From Pseudodesulfovibrio sediminis (lineage in GTDB: Bacteria; Desulfobacterota; Desulfovibrionia; Desulfovibrionales; Desulfovibrionaceae): a stretch of 64,000 nt of DNA. The translations under genes were made by a program, and so were the position numbers. The stretch covers positions 2,551,001 to 2,615,000 of the forward strand of contig NZ_AP024485.1 in the NCBI RefSeq assembly GCF_020886695.1, read 5' to 3'. The notes beneath the pieces were generated by a model. It ran no database searches. It saw only the letters and a list, made by a program, of their open reading frames with translations, and had not been told where the DNA came from. Of the stretch, positions 37,314 through 47,109 are shown in pieces. The first letter of the stretch is position 1, and each line of letters begins with the position of its first letter.

Positions 37314-40300
37314 AGAACGACGAACCAAATTCCCGGGCCCTTCGTACGGAGGAACTTTCTCCTGCACGGGATGAAGAAGAAATAGTTATGAATTCCGAAT
37401 GCTTTCAAGGTCTCTACACGGCTATCGGCGATGGCCTTGTCTATACGGATACCGTGGGAAGGATTCTGAAGGTCAACCCTGCCTTTTGCTCCATAGTCGG
37501 TTTCTCCGAAAGCGAAATGCGAGGACGGACCATACTCGACTTCACATCGCAGTCTGACCGGGAAGAGGAGAAGCAGCGTATTCTGGCCTGCATGAACAGC
37601 GACTGCCGATCCGGCGAGTACGAGAAACGGCTTATTCACCGGGAGGGCCGCCAGATCCCGCTCAAGGTCCAGTTCTGGGTGGACCGGGACGAGAAGGGTG
37701 TTGCCCTGGGCATGTGGAGCGTTGTCAGGAACATGACCAGCCAGCGGGCTGCCGAAGAACAGGCGACCCGCTCCAGATTGCAGTATCTGTTCATGACCGA
37801 CAATGCCGAGGACGTTATCTGGGCTGTCGATCAGACAATGATGTATACGTACATCAGCCCTTCGGTCGAGCGTCTTCGTGGTTTCACTCCCGATGAAGTT
37901 ATTGGCTCGTCTTTCAAGGAATCGATGACCGATGCGTCCTTCCGCGTCGTCAGTGACGCCCTTGCCCGGGGGTTTGCCGCACGAGCGCGCGGGGCGGCAG
38001 AGATTGTTGATCGTTTTGAAATCGAACTCAGGTGCAAGGATGGCGGCACCATCTGGGTGGAGAGCGTGGCAAAAGCCATGCTGGACGAGTCCGGCGTATG
38101 GATAGGCATTGTCGGGTCCACCCGTGATATCTCCGACCGCAAGCGGATGGAGGAGAAGCTCAAGGAGAGCCAGCAGTTCATGCGCGCTCTGCTCGATGCT
38201 CCGGTCGAGGCGGTGGGGCTGTTCAGCACGGAGGGAACGACGCTTGTCGCCAATATGAAGATGGCGCAGTTTCTGGGGACGTCGATGGAAGCCATGTCAG
38301 GACAGTCTGTCTATCCGTTTTTTCAGCCACAGTTACAGGAGATCATCCAGAAGGCATTTGATGACGCCGTGGAGTCCGGGGAGTCTATCGAGGTCGAGAG
38401 TGTGCATTCCGGCAGGATTGTTGCCGCCACTGTATATCCCTTGGTCGAGGAGGGAGTCGTGTCTTCCCTGGCAGTGTTTGCCAAGGATGTCACTGATGTC
38501 CGCTTTGCCGAAGAGACCCGAAAGAAGACGCAGGAAAAATACAAGCTCATCGTCGAGACCGCCAATGAGGGGATTCTCGGAATGGATGCCGATCAGCGCA
38601 TCACCTATGCCAACGCCATTTTTGCGGATTTTATCGGGTGCGATGTCATGGAGATCATCGGACAGCCTCTTACCCAATATATCGCGATAGATGAGCACAC
38701 GAAGAACGAGAATCGTCTGGCCCTGCGCAAGCTGGGCGAGCGCGCGCGGTATGATTGCAAGTTTCGGCGCAAGGATGGCGTTGAGGTCTGGGGGCTGGTC
38801 TCGGCCACCCCTCTGGCGGCCGAGGATGGGAGCGTTCTGGGGGCATTCGCCATGGTCGCCGACATCACGGATGTGAAACAGGCGCATCAACGGCTGATTA
38901 CCATTCTTGACGGCATTGATGCGGATATCTTCGTGTCTGATCTGGAAACCAATGAAATTCTGTTCATGAACGCCCATCTGGATGCCCGCTTCGGCCCATA
39001 CCAGGATGGATTGACCTGTCATGCACTTTTTTACAACCAGAATGTCCGGTGTCAGGACTGTCCCAAGCCCAGACTGTTGGACAAGGACGGCCTCCCTTCG
39101 GAAACCGTAGTCTCGGAAAAGTACAACCCCAAGCTGAATATATGGTCGCTCAACCATGATCGGACGATCGAGTGGTTGCAGGGGCAACGCGTGCACATGC
39201 ATATGGGGGCTGACATCACGGAGCTCAAGACCATAGCCGAAGAACTTCAGGTCGCCATTGGCAAGACCAAGGCCGCCAGTCTGGCCAAGAATGAGTTCCT
39301 GGCCAACATGAGCCACGAGATACGAACGCCGCTTAACGGGCTGCTTGGCATGCTTCAGTTGCTGCAGCTCTCTCCGCTTGATGATGACCAGTCCAAGTCG
39401 TTGAATACAGCACTTGGTTCCGGGCGGAATCTGCTCCAGATTTTGAATGACATATTGGATATTTCCAAGGTGGAGTCCGGCAAGCTGGAGCTGGAAGAAC
39501 AATATTTCGAATTGGGAGACGTACTGGATTCCGTTGTCTCCATTTTCAAGCCCACTGCAGAAAAGAGAGGGGTAAACGTGAGCTGGGCCATTGATGAATC
39601 CCTGCCTCGCCAGTTCATGGCGGACAAGGGACGGCTCAGACAGATACTGTTCAACCTGGTGGGCAATGCGACCAAATTCACCGAAGAAGGGGCCATTTGC
39701 GTTGAAGCCTACCCCATTCAGTCTACCCTGGACCATGAGGCCCCTCATATCTTTTTCAGGGTTAAGGATACGGGCATCGGCATTCCCGAGGAAAAGATTG
39801 ATAACGTGTTTGATCCGTTTACCCAGGCGGATGGGTCCATCACGCGCAAGTATCAGGGAACCGGTCTCGGCCTCGGGATAGTGCACAGGCTGGTCCTGCT
39901 TATGGGGGGCACTATCTCCGTCAGTTCCGAGGTGGGCAAAGGGACTGTCATAGCGTTCACCATCAAGGCCAAGCTGGATTTGCGGAACCAGAAAATGCAT
40001 GTCCGGGAGCTCGTTCCAAAGGAACGCAAGGCGGCATATTCCATTCTTGTTGCCGAGGACGAACGGGTCAACCAGCTCGTTGTCCAACGGCTGTTGGAAA
40101 AGAACGGACATTCGGTTCGTTGTGTGTTTAGCGGAGAAGAGGCCGTGGAAGTGCTCCAAACGGAAACGTTTGATCTTTTCCTTACCGACATTCAGATGCC
40201 CGGTCTTGATGGTGTCGAGACCACCCGGATCATTCGTCAGGATCTCGGATTGACGTTTCCCATTGTGGCGCTTACGGCCCACGCCATGAAAGGCGATCAG

Positions 40301-40414
40301 GAGCGGTACATCGGTGCGGGAATGGACGGATATGTGGCCAAGCCGTTTGAACTCAATGAATTGCGGGCCGAGATCGAGCGGGTCATGACCCGGGTCGTTC
40401 CCAAGTCGAAATAA
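37310..40414 (+). CDS. Hybrid sensor histidine kinase with five PAS domains and receiver
   Basis: A soluble hybrid kinase of about 1034 residues (1044 if the TTG at 37280 is used; AGGAG is only 4 bp from it). Numbered from the TTG, five PAS-like domains lie at about 37-160, 170-295, 300-410, 420-540 and 545-660, the fifth with a CxxCPKP cysteine pair. A HisKA domain follows ([11 protein letters not shown], His679), then a HATPase (residues 735-900, [12 protein letters not shown] and [12 protein letters not shown]) and a receiver with phospho-Asp970 ([11 protein letters not shown]). No membrane helices are seen, so it senses a cytoplasmic signal. No response-regulator gene is adjacent. Confidence 0.92.
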   Translation: MKNDEPNSRALRTEELSPARDEEEIVMNSECFQGLYTAIGDGLVYTDTVGRILKVNPAFCSIVGFSESEMRGRTILDFTSQSDREEEKQRILACMNSDCRSGEYEKRLIHREGRQIPLKVQFWVDRDEKGVALGMWSVVRNMTSQRAAEEQATRSRLQYLFMTDNAEDVIWAVDQTMMYTYISPSVERLRGFTPDEVIGSSFKESMTDASFRVVSDALARGFAARARGAAEIVDRFEIELRCKDGGTIWVESVAKAMLDESGVWIGIVGSTRDISDRKRMEEKLKESQQFMRALLDAPVEAVGLFSTEGTTLVANMKMAQFLGTSMEAMSGQSVYPFFQPQLQEIIQKAFDDAVESGESIEVESVHSGRIVAATVYPLVEEGVVSSLAVFAKDVTDVRFAEETRKKTQEKYKLIVETANEGILGMDADQRITYANAIFADFIGCDVMEIIGQPLTQYIAIDEHTKNENRLALRKLGERARYDCKFRRKDGVEVWGLVSATPLAAEDGSVLGAFAMVADITDVKQAHQRLITILDGIDADIFVSDLETNEILFMNAHLDARFGPYQDGLTCHALFYNQNVRCQDCPKPRLLDKDGLPSETVVSEKYNPKLNIWSLNHDRTIEWLQGQRVHMHMGADITELKTIAEELQVAIGKTKAASLAKNEFLANMSHEIRTPLNGLLGMLQLLQLSPLDDDQSKSLNTALGSGRNLLQILNDILDISKVESGKLELEEQYFELGDVLDSVVSIFKPTAEKRGVNVSWAIDESLPRQFMADKGRLRQILFNLVGNATKFTEEGAICVEAYPIQSTLDHEAPHIFFRVKDTGIGIPEEKIDNVFDPFTQADGSITRKYQGTGLGLGIVHRLVLLMGGTISVSSEVGKGTVIAFTIKAKLDLRNQKMHVRELVPKERKAAYSILVAEDERVNQLVVQRLLEKNGHSVRCVFSGEEAVEVLQTETFDLFLTDIQMPGLDGVETTRIIRQDLGLTFPIVALTAHAMKGDQERYIGAGMDGYVAKPFELNELRAEIERVMTRVVPKSK

Positions 40415-40421
40415 TACGCAT

Positions 40422-41471
40422 TTACACGATGGAAAGGCGGGGGGTGCCCGGCTCATGCGCGTGGGCGGTGCCTATGTGCGCGGCCATGTCTCCGGCTGTT
40501 TCGAGCCTGTCCATGACCTGGACAAGCTGCGCTTTCGGGACGGCCAGTATCAGGCCGCCCGAGGTCTGGGCGTCGAACATGAGATCAAAGTGGATGGGGT
40601 CCAGCCCTGGCGCTTCGTTGACTCTGGGGCGATAGTAGTTGCGGTTGCAGATGGACCCGGCAGGGAGCATGCCCATGGAGGCCAGATCCAATGCGCCTTC
40701 AAGCAGGGGAACGCTCTGCATGCGCAGCTCCATGACCACGTCGCTGGCATGGGCCAGCTCCAGCATATGTCCCCCCAGCCCGAAACCCGTGATGTCCGTC
40801 GCCCCTTTGAGGCCGAACTCGCGTATGATGTCGCCGCCCGTCTTGTTCAGGCGTCCGCAGACAGCGGCGAGCAGAGTCTCCATGGCTTCATGGCCGGGCA
40901 TCTCTCCCTTGACCGCCGTGGCCAGCACTCCGGTGCCGATGGGTTTGGTCAGGACCAGCTCGTCGCCGGGCTGTACGCCTCTGTTGGAGGCAAAGCGGTC
41001 CGGGTCCACGATGCCGGATACGGACAGGCCGAATTTCAATTCATCATCTTCCACACTATGCCCGCCGGCCGGGATGGCGCCCGCCTCGGCCACGGTGTCG
41101 CCAGCGCCCCGCAGGATTTCGGACAAGACCTCCATGGGCAGGCTCTTGGCCGGGAAGCAGACGATGTTCATGGCCGTCCACGGCTCGCCGCCCATGGCAT
41201 AGACATCGGACAGGGCGTTGGCCGCGCCGATACGTCCGAACTTATAGGGATCATTGACGATAGGAGTGAAGAAATCCAGAGTCTGCACCAGCGCCTTGCC
41301 CGCAGGAAAAGACACAATGGCAGCGTCCTCGTTGTCGCCGGGGCCTCCGGTCAACACGCGGCTGTCATTGTGGGCTGTAAGCCCGGAAAGTGCTTTCTCC
41401 AGATCCTCTGGAGCGATCTTAGCGGCTCAACCGGCCGCTTTGACCATGCTGACAAGCTTGTACTTCTGCAT
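40422..41471 (-). CDS. selD: Selenide, water dikinase, selenocysteine-containing
   Basis: SelD makes selenophosphate from selenide and ATP for selenocysteine synthesis. The true start is the ATG at 41471 (AGGAG 6 bp upstream). The frame reads MQKYKLVSMVKAAG, then TGA (41429-41427), then AAKIAPEDLEKAL. The TGA sits where other SelD proteins have the catalytic Cys/Sec of the G-C/U-AAK motif, so it is read as Sec15. A SECIS-like hairpin follows 13 nt later. The remainder is a complete SelD (GDNEDAAIV, LSDVYAMGGEP, DITGFGLGGHMLEL, DAQTSGGLI), 349 residues in total. Simple gene finding starts after the TGA, near 41357, and loses the active site. Confidence 0.93.
41397..41429 (-). promoter_or_regulatory. 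SECIS element for Sec insertion in selD
   Basis: After the UGA codon (41429-41427) a perfect six-base-pair stem CTCCAG/CTGGAG with five-base loop AGGAT occupies minus-strand nucleotides 17-33 counted from the U of UGA. The distance and a G-containing apical loop match bacterial SECIS elements recognised by SelB. Confidence 0.8.
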
Positions 41472-41694
41472 GTAGTCTCCTTGGTTATATCTCCTACCAG
41501 AGAGTCGATGAATTGCAAAGATGCTCTTTGGCTTTGTTGTACCAGAGTCGGTTGGTATGATTGCCTTTGGTGTTGATGCTGGCTCTTTCCAAGCGAAAGA
41601 AAATGAAGGTTCGCCGTCTTTCTTCCCCTTCCATTCAGGGGAGTCATCCCCTATAGTCCCTGCACCGTCAAAGAATCCCTTGTGAGGAGCCGTT

Positions 41695-42423
41695 ATGTTG
41701 GAAGGATTGTGGACACTGGAAAATCTTATTGCCCTCATCACGTTGGCAGGGCTGGAAATCGTCCTTGGCATTGACAATATCGTCTTTGTCGTGGTGGTCA
41801 CCAACAAGCTGCCCGAGGCGTCCCGGGCCACAGCCCGCAGGTTCGGCATCGGGCTGGCCATGCTCACGCGCATCGGGCTCCTGCTGGCCATATCCGCCAT
41901 CATGGGGCTGACCGCGCCGCTCTTCACGCTCTTCGATCATGTGGTTTCAGGGCGGGATCTGGTTCTGCTTATCGGAGGACTCTTTCTGCTGGCCAAAGCC
42001 ACCCACGAGATTCATGACAAACTGGAAGGACCGGGACGTGATGAAAGCGCGGTGCGCGCCGGATATTCATATTTCGGGGCCATTGTCCAGATCATGCTGC
42101 TGGATCTCGTGTTTTCCCTGGATTCCGTCATCACTGCCGTGGGCATGGCAAAACACATTGAGGTCATGATCGCCGCCATTGTCATCGCGGTGATGGTCAT
42201 GCTGCTCTTTGCCGGTCCGGTCAGCGAGTTCGTGTCCGCCCATCCTACGGTGCAGATGCTCGCCTTCTCCTTCCTGCTTCTGGTCGGGATATTCCTCATG
42301 GTCGAGGGCATGCACAAGCATATCGACCGGGGCTATATCTATTTTGCCATGGCCTTTTCGCTTTTTGTGGAGTTCCTGAATCTGCGTATGAAAAAGCGCA
42401 GGGAGCGGGCCGCCAACAGCTAA
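41695..42423 (+). CDS. TerC-family integral membrane protein
   Basis: A 242-residue TerC-family protein with about seven membrane helices. Acidic residues lie in the conserved helices: ITLAGLEIVLGIDNIVF near residue 15 and MLLDLVFSLDSVITAVGMA near 140. These are the signatures of proteins implicated in tellurite resistance and manganese export. GAGGAG lies 6 bp before the ATG. It is divergent from selD. No Mn-sensing leader was recognised in the 223-bp upstream region. Confidence 0.9.
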   Translation: MLEGLWTLENLIALITLAGLEIVLGIDNIVFVVVVTNKLPEASRATARRFGIGLAMLTRIGLLLAISAIMGLTAPLFTLFDHVVSGRDLVLLIGGLFLLAKATHEIHDKLEGPGRDESAVRAGYSYFGAIVQIMLLDLVFSLDSVITAVGMAKHIEVMIAAIVIAVMVMLLFAGPVSEFVSAHPTVQMLAFSFLLLVGIFLMVEGMHKHIDRGYIYFAMAFSLFVEFLNLRMKKRRERAANS

Positions 42424-42479
42424 GGTGGCAGGGAGTCGCCTGAGTATGAGGGCACAGCCGGTGGAGAAGAGGGCTGTCG

Positions 42480-43088
42480 CTATCGGGCCAGATAGACGCC
42501 TGCCCACCCGGACATGAATGTCTCGGTGCACTGCGCGTCCAACCCCGCCTGTTTGAGAAACGTGTCTGTGCCGCCACCGGCCATGTACCGGGAAAAATGC
42601 GCGTGATGCTCTTTCCCGGCGATGCGTTCGATGGTGGCGATACATCGTCCGGCCCATGCGCCGCTGCCGTGTTTCGGTAACCTGTAATCCGTCACCAGAA
42701 TCATGCCGTCGGGCCTGACAATGCGCCGTGCTTCGGTCAGGATCGCATGGGCTGTGGGCTGCGGTTTTTCATGCAGGGCAAAGCTGATGGTTGCCGCATC
42801 AAACTGTCGGTCCGGCAGGGGAAGGGTCGAGGCGTTCGCCTGTATGAAGTGCACGGACGGCCGTTTTTTTCGGGCCACTCTCAGCATGGCCGCTGAACTG
42901 TCCACGCCGATGACCGTCATGCCCGCCTGATCGAGTTGACCGGCCATGGCTCCGGTCCCGCAACAGAGCTCCGCTATGGTAGTACACCTGTGCTCTGTGA
43001 GCAGGGCGTGCATGTGTCCGTGCATTGGGCGCATGGCCGGGGTGATGAGAAAATCATAGAGGCGTGCATACCGGCTGTATTCATCCAT
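42480..43088 (-). CDS. Class I SAM-dependent methyltransferase
   Basis: A 202-residue methyltransferase of the UbiE/type 11 group. The SAM-binding glycine motif is AELCCGTGAMAGQLD, with motif II VIGVDSS and motif post-I LPDRQFDAATISFALHE. The start is uncertain: the ATG at 43088 overlaps the preceding gene by 8 bp; an ATG at 43106 adds six residues. Neither has a strong ribosome site, which fits translational coupling. The substrate is unknown. Confidence 0.82.
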   Translation of the reverse strand: MDEYSRYARLYDFLITPAMRPMHGHMHALLTEHRCTTIAELCCGTGAMAGQLDQAGMTVIGVDSSAAMLRVARKKRPSVHFIQANASTLPLPDRQFDAATISFALHEKPQPTAHAILTEARRIVRPDGMILVTDYRLPKHGSGAWAGRCIATIERIAGKEHHAHFSRYMAGGGTDTFLKQAGLDAQCTETFMSGWAGVYLAR

Positions 43089-43878
43089 TGCGCGACTTGT
43101 TGGCATCCAGGATTATTTTGATGTCTGCATCAGACATCCCGTTGGCTTTCAGTATGTCTTCCAGTTCACCGGAGACGGTCATTTCCCGCATGCGTCTGTC
43201 ATAGACATCGCGCAGTTTGCGGCCTTTTTCATTGTCAGTGAAGATGGGGTGAACCTCCATGCTCCTGATCTTGGTGATCATGAACGCACTGGTCGGAAGT
43301 TTGGACTCATAGAGCGCGTCCTTGAGCAACTGTTCGTCATCGATGATGTACGTCACATGACCGCGATCAAGCATGTGGAAGGCGGAACTCAGGTCATACG
43401 ACAACTGCGGTTTGACCTGTACGGGCAGGACCGACTGAATGTCGAAGCCATGAAGATACGCCACCCGTTGTCCATCCAGCTCCTTGATGTCCTTGAAACC
43501 TCTGGTTCGCAGATAGGCCACGGCCAGATCATAGGCGACCAGCATCTTGGCAGCCTGGGCAACACCTTTCTGTTTGTCCTTGATGTCCAGTGTGCAGTCA
43601 ATGGTGCCTGCCCTGAGGTTTTTCAGCGCCCGTTTGTACGGCAGGTCCTTGTGCTGGAAGGCATATCCTGCTCCATCGAACACGGCTTTGAGGATGCTTG
43701 AGACCAGCCCGGTGCCGCCCTTTTTTACGGCCTGGCCGAGATAGGGCATGCCAAAGATGACCGCCTTGGGCGGTTGCCATTCAGGGTAGCCGGAGGCCAT
43801 GGTTGGGGTCACCCAGGGGACGGTCAACAGGACGATCAGCGGCAGTAATATGAAGTGTGCAAGGCAGTGTTTTTTCAC
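43081..43878 (-). CDS. Periplasmic solute-binding protein (family 3-like)
   Basis: A 265-residue secreted protein. The GTG at 43878 starts a standard signal peptide (FILLPLIVLLTVPWVTPTMA, cleavage near MAS); an upstream TTG at 43896 is less likely. The mature part has the SBP_bac_3 pattern (VIFGMPYL, LPYKRALKNLRAGTIDC, AYLRTRGFKDIKELDGQRVA) with reduced similarity in the ligand-Arg region. No transporter genes are adjacent. A C-terminal DADIKIILDANKSR is unremarkable. It overlaps the methyltransferase gene. Confidence 0.8.
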   Translation of the reverse strand: MKKHCLAHFILLPLIVLLTVPWVTPTMASGYPEWQPPKAVIFGMPYLGQAVKKGGTGLVSSILKAVFDGAGYAFQHKDLPYKRALKNLRAGTIDCTLDIKDKQKGVAQAAKMLVAYDLAVAYLRTRGFKDIKELDGQRVAYLHGFDIQSVLPVQVKPQLSYDLSSAFHMLDRGHVTYIIDDEQLLKDALYESKLPTSAFMITKIRSMEVHPIFTDNEKGRKLRDVYDRRMREMTVSGELEDILKANGMSDADIKIILDANKSRNG

Positions 43879-43981
43879 ATTTCCAATATCGGGCAATTAC
43901 CGAAAGATGGCAACAGGAAATCACCCATTGGACGGAATATAGACCTGCATGGTAGGATTCTTCTTCAACCCGGGAAGGATT

Positions 43982-44638
43982 ATGAAATTTTCAGGAATAA
44001 ACCTGCTGGATGAGTTGGAGCGCGTAGAGCTGGCGGAACTGCGCAGTGTGTTCAATGAACGGACATATGCCAAGGGGCAGGTTATTTACAGGGCCGATGA
44101 GCAGGACAACCTTGTTTTCATCATCGCCCGAGGGCGAGTACGGATATATCTCGCCTATGAGGACAAGGAATTCACCCTTGCCATTCTCGGCTCAGGCGAC
44201 CTCTATGCCACCCACGCCGGATGTTATGTTCAGGCCTTCGAGGATGCCGCTCTGCTTGTTACCGATGTTCAGTCCGTCAAGCGCTGTATGTCCGAGGTCC
44301 CGCTTTTCACCCGCACCATGGTCCGAGTGCTCGGCCATATCCTGCAAAACGCCTTCTCCATCATTGGCGGCCTTGCTTTTAAAGATATATACAACCGCCT
44401 CATGGATTATATGGTCAGTGAGGCGCGGGAATCCGGCGTTCCTGAAGGCAAAGGTGTCGTGATCAGAATCGACCTGACCATTGAACAACTTTCCCAACTC
44501 ATGGGAGCCACACGACAGACCGTGTCCACATTGCTGAACGACATGGAACGCGCCGGCCTGATGAAAAAGCGCGTCCGGGGTGAATACTTCATCCCGGACG
44601 TGGGCGCCCTGGAGCGAGCGGCCGGCGCTGATTTTTAA
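43982..44638 (+). CDS. cooA: CooA-like heme-type CO-sensing Crp/Fnr regulator
   Basis: A 218-residue Crp/Fnr regulator. The ATG at 43982 has GGGAAGGA upstream; an ATG at 43949 is less likely. The effector domain aligns with CooA: GSGDLYATHAGCYVQAFED corresponds to its heme-ligand block, with the CO-state ligand His conserved at position 78. The neighbouring Cys seen in Rhodospirillum CooA is replaced here by Ala. The C-terminal helix-turn-helix is IEQLSQLMGATRQTVSTLLN. It is two genes upstream of cooS and a matching dyad lies before cooS, so it probably activates CO dehydrogenase when CO binds the heme. The cofactor is inferred, not seen. Confidence 0.85.
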   Translation: MKFSGINLLDELERVELAELRSVFNERTYAKGQVIYRADEQDNLVFIIARGRVRIYLAYEDKEFTLAILGSGDLYATHAGCYVQAFEDAALLVTDVQSVKRCMSEVPLFTRTMVRVLGHILQNAFSIIGGLAFKDIYNRLMDYMVSEARESGVPEGKGVVIRIDLTIEQLSQLMGATRQTVSTLLNDMERAGLMKKRVRGEYFIPDVGALERAAGADF

Positions 44639-44641
44639 TGA

Positions 44642-44893
44642 TTATTTAAACCAGTCCTTTACCCGTTCAAACACAGGGGCACTGACAACAAGATTGTCAT
44701 AGTTTGGGAGGTAGCTGCCTCTCCAAAACTGCGCGCGGTCATTAATCCGTGCGAGAACTTCTTTCGTCTTCTTCTCCGATATGTTGATAGCGCTCGCCAT
44801 CTCGGGAACAGTGAAGCAGAAGGGCTCCTTCCCTTTCGTATACCCTTTACGAATGAAATCCAGAGCCGCTTTGAGATCAAAGTGTTTAACCAT
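44642..44893 (-). CDS. Small winged-helix-like protein between cooA and cooS
   Basis: An 83-residue protein with perfect AAAGGAGG 4 bp before the ATG at 44893; the upstream extension of the frame has no ribosome site. The centre VPEMASAINISEKKTKEVLA looks like a helix-turn-helix, followed by a wing-like FWRGSYLPNY. It is convergent with cooA (3 bp apart) and divergent from cooS. A regulatory or accessory role in CO metabolism is plausible from position only; I do not recognise the family. Confidence 0.75.
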   Translation of the reverse strand: MVKHFDLKAALDFIRKGYTKGKEPFCFTVPEMASAINISEKKTKEVLARINDRAQFWRGSYLPNYDNLVVSAPVFERVKDWFK

Positions 44894-45179
44894 TGTTCCT
44901 CCTTTGCTTGTTTCACTCAAGGATAGCCTTACGCGCGATCCTGCTTCCTTCTCATATCGTAAATATTTATCGAGAGCATATGTCACTTGTAACAATGTGT
45001 CACCACGGAAATTGTAATCGGTCACATTATTTTTTCGCACTTTTCCTCCCCATTTGTCGGCTTCCCGACATACACTCAGGACCTGGTAGTGTTACTGATA
45101 CGGTTCGAATAGAGGGTATCCATTATCTGCCGGGCGGGTTGCATTACATGACCCGGCGAACCTGGGATTAGGAGGGAAA
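44894..45179. other. Divergent control region ahead of cooS
   Basis: 286 bp, AT-rich in its left half. It carries the CooA-type dyad at 45055-45070, a possible -10 near 45093-45098 (TACTGA), a leader hairpin GCCGGG/CCCGGC (about 45129-45156) and GGAGGG 5 bp before the cooS ATG. Confidence 0.6.
45055..45070 (+). promoter_or_regulatory. Probable CooA operator upstream of cooS
   Basis: TGTCG-N6-CGACA, a perfect two-fold symmetric site of the length and sequence type bound by CooA/Crp-family proteins. If the -10 near 45093-45098 is used, the site is centred about 42-43 bp before the start, the class II activator position. Confidence 0.7.
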
Positions 45180-47057
45180 ATGGCAAAGGAACCAAGACCA
45201 ATTGACGATCTGACCATTTGGGATGATGCCAAGGCCATGCTGAAAAAGGCGCGTGCTGAGGGAATCGAAACCGTCCATGAGCGGTTGGACAGGCAGACAC
45301 CACATTGTAAAATGTGTGAGCTGGGCACATCCTGCCGTAACTGTACAATGGGGCCGTGCCGGATTACCGCCAAAAATCCGCTTGGTGTGTGCGGTGCAGA
45401 TGCCGATGTCGTCGTGGCCCGAAATTTCGGCCGATTCGTGACTGGCGGCGCTGCCGGACACTCCGACCACGGCCGCGACCTCATTGAGGTGCTCGAAGCC
45501 ATTGTCGAAGGCAAAACCAACGACTACAAAATCGTTGAGGAAGGCAAACTGATCGCCATTGCCGGCGAGGTTGGCATCGAAACTGACGACCGTGCTATCA
45601 TTGATATTGCCCATGATGTCATGGAGTGTTTTTTCGCCGATTTCGGTTCCCGCAAAAAGGAAGTCTCCTTCCTGTCTCGCGTACCGCAAAAACGCAAGGA
45701 CCTCTGGGCCAAACTCGGCATGACACCGCGTGGTGTTGACCGTGAAATCGCCGAAATGATGCATCGCACCCATATGGGATGTGACAACGACGCACCCAAC
45801 ACACTCATTCATGCGGCCCGGACTTCGCTGGCGGACGGTTGGGGCGGCTCCATGATCGGCACCGAACTGTCAGACGTCATATTCGGCGTGCCCACACCAA
45901 AGATGTCCACCGCCAATCTCGGTGTCATCAAGGAAGATCAGGTCAACATTCTGGTGCACGGGCACAACCCCGTTGTCTCCGAAATGATTCTGGCCGCAGC
46001 CCGCGAACCGGAACTGCTGGCCCGCGCCAAGGAGCTCGGCGCAACCGGCATCAATGTGGCCGGACTTTGCTGCACAGGCAACGAATTGCTCATGCGCCAG
46101 GGTATTCCCATGGCGGGTAATCATCTCATGACCGAGCTGGCCATCATCACGGGCGCAGTCGAGGCCATCGTGGTCGACTATCAGTGCATCATGCCGTCTC
46201 TTGTTCAGATTTCCGGCTGCTACCACACCAAATTCATCGACACTGCCAACAAAGCGCGCTTCACCGGCGGCATCCATGTTGATTTCCAGCCCAACACCGC
46301 CATGGTCCAGGCTCGTGAAATCGTGTCCATCGCTGTGGAAGGCTATGCCCAGCGTGATGCCGGGCGCGTTGATATTCCGTGCGAGCCTATCGACATCATG
46401 ACCGGCTTTTCCAATGAAGCTGTAATCGAAGCTCTCGGCGGCTCACTCGATCCGTTAGTTCAGGCCATCGCAAGCGGAGACATTCGGGGCGCGGTCGGCA
46501 TTGTCGGTTGTAACAACCCGAAGATTCAGCAGGATTCCATGAACGTGAAGCTTGCCGAAGAGTTGATCAAAAAGGATATCCTCGTCCTTGTCACCGGGTG
46601 TGTGACCACCGCGGCAGGCAAGGCCGGACTGCTCGTGCCGGACGCTATTGAAAAGGCTGGCCCGGGTCTCAAGAAAGTCTGTGGTTCACTGGGTATCCCG
46701 CCCGTTTTGCATTATGGTTCCTGTGTGGACAACGCTCGTATTCTGCAACTGTGTGCGGCCCTTGCCAATGCGTTGGATGTGGATATTTCCGATCTGCCTG
46801 TGGGTGCCTCCTCGCCTGAATGGTATTCGGAAAAAGCCGCTGCCATCGGACTCTATGCCGTGGCGTCAGGCATTTACACCCACCTCGGGCATCCGCCGAA
46901 TATCCTCGGTTCCGAGACCGTCACCAATCTTGCTGTCTCGGGACTCGAGGATCTGGTCGGTGCAACCTTCTTTATCGAAGGCGATATGGTCAAGGCCGCA
47001 GAGATGTTCGACACCCGCATCAAAACCAAACGCAAAGCCCTGGGCCTCCCTGAATAG
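45180..47057 (+). CDS. cooS: Anaerobic carbon monoxide dehydrogenase, catalytic subunit
   Basis: A 625-residue Ni-Fe CO dehydrogenase (CO + H2O to CO2 + 2e- + 2H+). The N-terminal cysteine set is Cys43, Cys46, Cys52, Cys55, Cys60 and Cys71. The CX2C pair at 43-46 matches the [2Fe-2S] D-cluster spacing reported for D. vulgaris, unlike the wider spacing of other CODHs; the remainder serves cluster B. C-cluster segments include GLCCTGNELLMRQG, VDYQCIMPS, VGCNNPK and VLVTGCVTTAAGKAGLL. cooC follows, but no cooF or CO-linked hydrogenase gene is here, so the electron partner is encoded elsewhere. Confidence 0.97.
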   Translation: MAKEPRPIDDLTIWDDAKAMLKKARAEGIETVHERLDRQTPHCKMCELGTSCRNCTMGPCRITAKNPLGVCGADADVVVARNFGRFVTGGAAGHSDHGRDLIEVLEAIVEGKTNDYKIVEEGKLIAIAGEVGIETDDRAIIDIAHDVMECFFADFGSRKKEVSFLSRVPQKRKDLWAKLGMTPRGVDREIAEMMHRTHMGCDNDAPNTLIHAARTSLADGWGGSMIGTELSDVIFGVPTPKMSTANLGVIKEDQVNILVHGHNPVVSEMILAAAREPELLARAKELGATGINVAGLCCTGNELLMRQGIPMAGNHLMTELAIITGAVEAIVVDYQCIMPSLVQISGCYHTKFIDTANKARFTGGIHVDFQPNTAMVQAREIVSIAVEGYAQRDAGRVDIPCEPIDIMTGFSNEAVIEALGGSLDPLVQAIASGDIRGAVGIVGCNNPKIQQDSMNVKLAEELIKKDILVLVTGCVTTAAGKAGLLVPDAIEKAGPGLKKVCGSLGIPPVLHYGSCVDNARILQLCAALANALDVDISDLPVGASSPEWYSEKAAAIGLYAVASGIYTHLGHPPNILGSETVTNLAVSGLEDLVGATFFIEGDMVKAAEMFDTRIKTKRKALGLPE

Positions 47058-47072
47058 GAATGCCTTCGGCGA

Positions 47073-47109
47073 CCAGAGGGGAACCTTTCGAGAAAGGGTT
47101 CCCCTCTGG
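47073..47109 (+). terminator. Long hairpin between cooS and cooC
   Basis: Arms of about 17 bp with one bulged base (CCAGAGGGGAACC and complement at the base) lie 16 bp past the cooS stop. No T-run follows directly, so it may be a processing or partial-attenuation site, or a dispersed repeat, and not a strict terminator. Confidence 0.5.

Noticed and set aside
38333-40456. Long open frame antisense to the hybrid kinase
   Set aside because: The plus-strand kinase has complete PAS, HisKA, HATPase and receiver motifs; the antisense product has none.
40422-41357. selD as a truncated gene or pseudogene starting near 41357
   Set aside because: The missing N-terminus is in frame across a UGA at the Sec position with a good upstream start and SECIS-like hairpin.
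41472-41694. Manganese (yybP-ykoY) riboswitch before the TerC gene
   Set aside because: An AGGGGAGT string occurs, but it lies in a small local hairpin and the rest of the riboswitch pattern is not found.
44894-45040. N-terminal extension of the small winged-helix-like protein
   Set aside because: A perfect AAAGGAGG stands before the internal ATG at 44893 and the extension would run into the cooS control region.
45085-45125. tRNA-like GGTTCGAAT string
   Set aside because: No acceptor, D or anticodon arm can be formed around it; it lies in the cooS leader.
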